From assembly GCA_026988735.1 (NCBI GenBank), contig JALSKR010000085.1, forward strand, positions 1 through 18,580: DNA of 18,580 nt, written 5' to 3'. The position numbers were made by a program, and so were the translations under genes. Positions 15,582 to 18,580 of the stretch are shown piece after piece. This DNA is from Sulfurimonas sp. (lineage in GTDB: Bacteria; Campylobacterota; Campylobacteria; Campylobacterales; Sulfurimonadaceae). The notes beneath the pieces were generated by a model. That model saw only the letters and a list, made by a program, of their open reading frames with translations, did no database searches and had not been told where the DNA came from. The first letter of the stretch is position 1. The number at the start of each line of letters is the position of its first letter.

Positions 15582-16579
15582 TGAGTCAAATTAGTTATAA
15601 AGATGCGGGCGTTGATATAGACGCGGGAAACAGTTTTGTTGAAAATATAAAGCCTCTTGTAAAAGCAACGAAAATTCCCGGAGTTCTTGGAGGTATAGGC
15701 TCTTTTGCCGGTGCTTTTGAACTGCCTAAAGGTTTTAAGGAGCCTGTTATGCTTGCGGCAACTGACGGAGTAGGAACAAAACTAAAACTTGCAATTGACA
15801 GTGGTATTCATAACACTGTAGGTATTGATTTGGTAGCAATGTGTGTTAATGATCTTATCTGTAACTTTGGAACGCCTAGTTTCTTTTTGGATTACTATGC
15901 AACAGGAAAGCTAGATGTCAATGTAGCCACAAATGTGGTTGCTGGTATAGCTGAGGGCTGTAAGCGCAGTGAATGTGCACTTATCGGTGGAGAAACAGCA
16001 GAGATGCCTGGAATGTACTCTGAAGATGATTATGATTTGGCAGGTTTTGCCGTAGGTGTTGCTGAAAAAAGTGAAATGGACAGAGTAAGTCTGGTTCGTG
16101 CCGGACACAAACTTATAGCACTTCCAAGTTCTGGTCTGCACTCAAATGGTTTTTCCCTTGCTAGAAAAGTTCTTTTTGAAAAAATGGGCAAAAAATTTGA
16201 TGAAGATTTTAATGGCAAACCGCTTATAGAGACATTGCTAGAGCCTACAAACATCTATGTAAAAACATTTAAAGCCCTCAAAAATGAAATAGTCGCGATG
16301 GCACACATCACAGGTGGCGGTATAGTAGAAAATCTCCCTCGTGTACTACCAGAGCATTTAATGGCAGAAGTAAAGCGTGATACTATCAAAGTACTGCCAA
16401 TATTTGAACTCATGAGTGAACATGTAGCCCGTGATGAAATGTTTCGGGCATTTAACATGGGTGTAGGCATGATACTTGTTGTAGAAGAAGAAAATGTAGA
16501 AAAAGTTCTCTCATCTGCAGAGGGTTCATACCTTATAGGTGAAATAAAAGAGGGAAAAAGAGAAGCAAAACTCATCTAG
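15581..16579 (+). CDS. purM: Phosphoribosylformylglycinamidine cyclo-ligase (AIR synthetase)
   Basis: Closes the imidazole ring of FGAM with ATP to give aminoimidazole ribotide in purine synthesis. The 332-residue length fits Campylobacterota. Signature blocks: GGIGSFAGAFELP from 37, ATDGVGTKLKLA at 60-71, DLVAMCVNDL from 83, GGETAEMPGMY in the middle, SSGLHSNGFSL, HITGGGIVENLPR and a late FNMGVGM. The start codon overlaps the small membrane-protein gene. purM stands near coaE and dapF, here divergently transcribed, an association also seen in Campylobacter. Confidence 0.97.
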   Translation: MSQISYKDAGVDIDAGNSFVENIKPLVKATKIPGVLGGIGSFAGAFELPKGFKEPVMLAATDGVGTKLKLAIDSGIHNTVGIDLVAMCVNDLICNFGTPSFFLDYYATGKLDVNVATNVVAGIAEGCKRSECALIGGETAEMPGMYSEDDYDLAGFAVGVAEKSEMDRVSLVRAGHKLIALPSSGLHSNGFSLARKVLFEKMGKKFDEDFNGKPLIETLLEPTNIYVKTFKALKNEIVAMAHITGGGIVENLPRVLPEHLMAEVKRDTIKVLPIFELMSEHVARDEMFRAFNMGVGMILVVEEENVEKVLSSAEGSYLIGEIKEGKREAKLI

Positions 16580-16590
16580 ATGTTTTCTAT

Positions 16591-16713
16591 TCTCGGAAGC
16601 AAGATTTCATACCATTCTTCGGAACCTAGGTTTTAACCTAGGCCTTAGTCTTAAAAGCCTAAAAGGCGAAGCTAAAGCATCGCTTCCGAAAGAGCTCCTT
16701 AACTTAATAGCAC
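16591..16713. repeat. Mosaic palindromic intergenic repeat, copy 2
   Basis: Lies between purM and the convergent omp gene. Inner ends are TCGGAAGC (16593-16600) and GCTTCCGA (16682-16689). It contains the palindrome 16625-16642 (CCTAGGTT/AACCTAGG) and a 72-base block 93% identical to copy 1. ATACCATTCTTCGGAA (16609-16624) matches ATACCATTTTCGGAA at the left edge of copy 1. At the right, 16696-16713 is the reverse complement of 13214-13231, with 16 of 18 bases identical, so modules are rearranged between copies. Confidence 0.85.
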
Positions 16714-16815
16714 TACAGTTAAAACCTAAATTCCCAAAAATAATATCAATACAAATTTCTTACTACATGTAACAGTCAAAAATAAAATAAAGAGTGATTA
16801 TAAAGTGAGAAGAAA

Positions 16816-16835
16816 TACCGCCAAAATAGGCGGTA
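16816..16835 (-). terminator. Rho-independent terminator of the outer membrane protein gene
   Basis: Seven-bp GC-rich stem TACCGCC/GGCGGTA with a six-base loop, followed on the minus strand by TTTCTTCT. It starts about 30 bases past the omp stop codon. Confidence 0.8.
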
Positions 16836-16852
16836 CTAAAAAGAAAGGAGAC

Positions 16853-16872
16853 TTTCTAATATAAATTAGAAA
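16853..16872. repeat. Inverted repeat over the omp stop codon
   Basis: TTTCTAAT and ATTAGAAA, eight-bp perfect arms with a four-base loop, enclosing the TAA stop on the minus strand. It may protect the mRNA 3' end together with the terminator beyond it. Confidence 0.5.
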
Positions 16873-18158
16873 TTGTAGTTTAGTTGTGCACTCACACCTG
16901 TTTGAGAGTGTTTAGTTGTAATGTCTTGATTTAAAAAGTTTTTATATGTATTTGTCTCTTCAGCTGCATAAGTAAGGGCTAAATCAACAGATGCCTTATC
17001 GCTAATACTATAAGAACCACCTATAGCATAGTGAGATTGTACAATAGCAGGGAAGCCAAGTAAATTAAATGTATTTATAGTTCCACCAGATAATCCTGCA
17101 CTATTTACATATGTTTGTGATTGTTCGCTAATTGGACTTGAAGCATAGTTATAACCTGCACGTAATGCCCAATTTTTAGCATTGTACTCATAACCTAAAG
17201 AAATTACATTTTGATCATCCCACTCAAAATCTTTATAACCCTCTGCATCTGACCATTTAATTTGCTTATAATCAATAGCAATTGTATGCTCACCCATATT
17301 ATAACTTGCACCTATCCCTATTTCAGCTGGAGTAGAAAGTTTATTATTTGTATAACCTGCAACACCAAAACCTTGAATAGCATTAGATAGAACATAATCA
17401 TACTGCATATCTATTTGCGATTTATAAATAGCACCAACAGTTAAGCCTGATAGTTCATACGCTAGACCAATGTTATAACCAAATTTTAAATCTTGTGCAA
17501 CACCACTTCCGACTGTAACTGCTCTTAATGTTGTTCCAGGATTATTTTGATACATTGCATCTACTAAAGCTCCATCCATTTGATAGTTTATATCTAAAGA
17601 ACCATATTGTAAAATTGGAGTAACTGCAATAGAAAAATTATTCATTTTGTATGCCAAAGGTACACCAAATTGCATAAGTTGCAAATTTGTAACCATATTC
17701 ATTTGTCCAGAATTTGCAGGTGCACGATAATCAGTACCCATTCCACCAGTTCCCCACATACCAACACCAACATAAAAATTATCAGTAATTTTAGTTGCAA
17801 GTGAAACCTCAGGAATGACATTCATGTTTGCTTTACTATCCGCACTAGAACTCAAATCACCATAATTAGGAGCTGCAACAGTACCTCCTTGAGAAAAATC
17901 CAAATTAAGAGAATTCGTATTTTTAACATCCGGCATAAAAAGTGTACCACCGAAAGAAATTTCAGTAGATTCAACAGTAGTAATTAAAGCAGGGTTGACC
18001 AAAGCAGATTCAGCACCATGACTCATACCGATTCCAGTTCCAGCCATACCACGAGATTTTGCACCCATACCTATTAATGCTGCACCGTTTGTTGCGAACG
18101 CAGAAGTTGCACCTAAAGCTAATGCAGCTACTACTGCTAATTTAATTGTTTTTTTCAT
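16866..18158 (-). CDS. Outer membrane transport protein, OmpP1/FadL/TodX family
   Basis: A 430-residue beta-barrel protein of the FadL type, which lets hydrophobic compounds such as fatty acids or hydrocarbons cross the outer membrane. A clear signal peptide spans 1-22 (cleavage after AFA). It is followed by the family's N-terminal hatch, with NGAALIGMGAKSRGMAGTGIGMSHGAESALVNPAL resembling the usual G-rich SRGMGGAG...NPA signature. Alternating aromatic and polar strands continue to a terminal Phe (AQLNYNF), as expected for barrel insertion by Bam. AAGGAGAGA lies just before the ATG, a very strong ribosome binding site, and a strong terminator follows; high expression is likely. Substrate is not deducible. 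It is monocistronic. Confidence 0.88.
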   Translation of the reverse strand: MKKTIKLAVVAALALGATSAFATNGAALIGMGAKSRGMAGTGIGMSHGAESALVNPALITTVESTEISFGGTLFMPDVKNTNSLNLDFSQGGTVAAPNYGDLSSSADSKANMNVIPEVSLATKITDNFYVGVGMWGTGGMGTDYRAPANSGQMNMVTNLQLMQFGVPLAYKMNNFSIAVTPILQYGSLDINYQMDGALVDAMYQNNPGTTLRAVTVGSGVAQDLKFGYNIGLAYELSGLTVGAIYKSQIDMQYDYVLSNAIQGFGVAGYTNNKLSTPAEIGIGASYNMGEHTIAIDYKQIKWSDAEGYKDFEWDDQNVISLGYEYNAKNWALRAGYNYASSPISEQSQTYVNSAGLSGGTINTFNLLGFPAIVQSHYAIGGSYSISDKASVDLALTYAAEETNTYKNFLNQDITTKHSQTGVSAQLNYNF

Positions 18159-18192
18159 TTTCTCTCCTTAAGAGTTATGTCAAATTTTTGAG

Positions 18193-18206
18193 ATAGCCAA
18201 AGCTAT
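18193..18206. repeat. Small hairpin in the omp leader
   Basis: ATAGC/GCTAT with a four-base loop, between the predicted promoter and the ribosome binding site of the outer membrane protein gene. It may shape mRNA stability. Confidence 0.3.
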
Positions 18207-18219
18207 TTCGACTGAAAGT

Positions 18220-18225
18220 ATTATA
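18220..18225 (-). promoter_or_regulatory. Probable -10 box of the outer membrane protein promoter
   Basis: Perfect TATAAT on the minus strand, with a T-run (TTTTTTAT) just upstream and no clear -35 box. The leader would be about 55 nt. Confidence 0.55.
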
Positions 18226-18580
18226 TGGGATAAAAAATTAATTGCATCTTAAGAAGAAAAGAGTCTACATAACAAAAACTTATAGATTCAATCATTTTAG
18301 TATATTTTATAATTAAAAGAGGACAATAACATAATATAAAATTATAATAATAGAGGAAATAAAGAAAATATCAGCTGTATTAATAGTAAATATCACTATA
18401 TGATAAAAAAGGCAGAAATATGAATATGTGATAAAAAAATGACAATGTGTATAATTGTAACATTTTTATCACACATTGAAATATATGAATATTGTACAAA
18501 AGAAATGTAAAAATAAAGTAAATAGAAATATATCAAAGAGAAAGCTGATTGATTAATTGAAATGAATGGATAGTAAAAAA
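18226..18580. other. AT-rich gene-free region
   Basis: I see no credible gene on either strand: stop codons are frequent and no ribosome binding site is followed by a lasting frame. It holds several TATAAT-like strings (for example 18343-18348 and 18450-18455 on +), TGATA/TATCA half-sites and the palindrome at 18427. It probably includes the promoter of a gene beyond the window's right end. Confidence 0.5.
18427..18473. repeat. 47-bp imperfect palindrome
   Basis: Two 20-base arms, 17 of 20 complementary, around a seven-base centre. Outer parts are TGTGATAAAAA and TTTTTATCACA. A + strand TATAAT (18450-18455) sits across the centre. A smaller TATCA-TGATA pair at 18391-18405 shares the half-site. 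Looks like an operator or AT-rich cruciform. Confidence 0.55.

Noticed and set aside
13141..16713. Genomic island bounded by the two repeat copies
   Set aside because: The enclosed genes (dapF, coaE, speE-like, DUF2892, purM) are mostly core metabolism with phylum-typical neighbours and no mobility genes.
18159..18580. Replication origin (AT-rich, repeated TGATA-like words)
   Set aside because: No DnaA-box clusters of TTATCCACA type and no dnaA/dnaN nearby.
1..18580. tRNA, rRNA or tmRNA genes
   Set aside because: I saw no cloverleaf signature (such as GGTTCGAATCC-type T-arms with a matching acceptor stem) in any gap.

Overview
The window looks like an ordinary chromosomal stretch from an AT-rich member of the Campylobacterota (Epsilonproteobacteria), most likely a Sulfurimonas-type organism. 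This rests on three things. The gene orders tig-clpP-def, glmM-lspA and purM next to coaE/dapF are typical of the phylum. The SpeE relative resembles the short, divergent Helicobacter type and sits beside coaE. The promoters have clear TATAAT-like -10 boxes after T-rich stretches, without good -35 boxes. The genus is an inference from pattern memory, not from a search.

Layout. 1-3594: cobalamin-dependent methionine synthase metH on the + strand, with a promoter at its start. 3607-11599: a long run of minus-strand genes in several transcription units. In transcription order these are glmM-lspA; tig-clpP-(degenerate GGDEF protein)-def; comM; and a small two-helix membrane protein translationally coupled to a Bax-like glucosaminidase. 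11600-11792 is a divergent promoter region. 11793-13133: rpsT-prfA on +. 13134-13355: an intergenic repeat element between convergent genes. 13356-15258: speE-like-coaE-dapF operon on minus. 15259-15380: divergent promoters. 15381-16579: a DUF2892-type membrane protein and purM on +. 16580-16865: a second copy of the repeat element and a terminator. 16866-18158: an OmpP1/FadL-family outer membrane protein on minus. 18159-18580: AT-rich, gene-free DNA with the omp promoter and a long imperfect palindrome.

Most genes are housekeeping: methionine, folate and B12 metabolism, cell-wall precursors (GlmM, DapF), lipoprotein maturation (LspA), nascent-protein handling (Tig, ClpP, Def), translation (S20, RF1), CoA and purine synthesis, and DNA-uptake processing (ComM).

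I see no convincing new defence, mobile or biosynthetic system. The points that merit a second look are: (i) a mosaic palindromic intergenic repeat family present twice, both times between convergent genes; (ii) a GGDEF-fold protein that has lost its catalytic motif but kept an RxxD I-site, embedded in the tig-clpP-def operon; (iii) a SpeE relative lacking the N-terminal domain and the key cofactor and catalytic motifs; and (iv) recurring palindromes (TTACATGTAA and others) at promoters.
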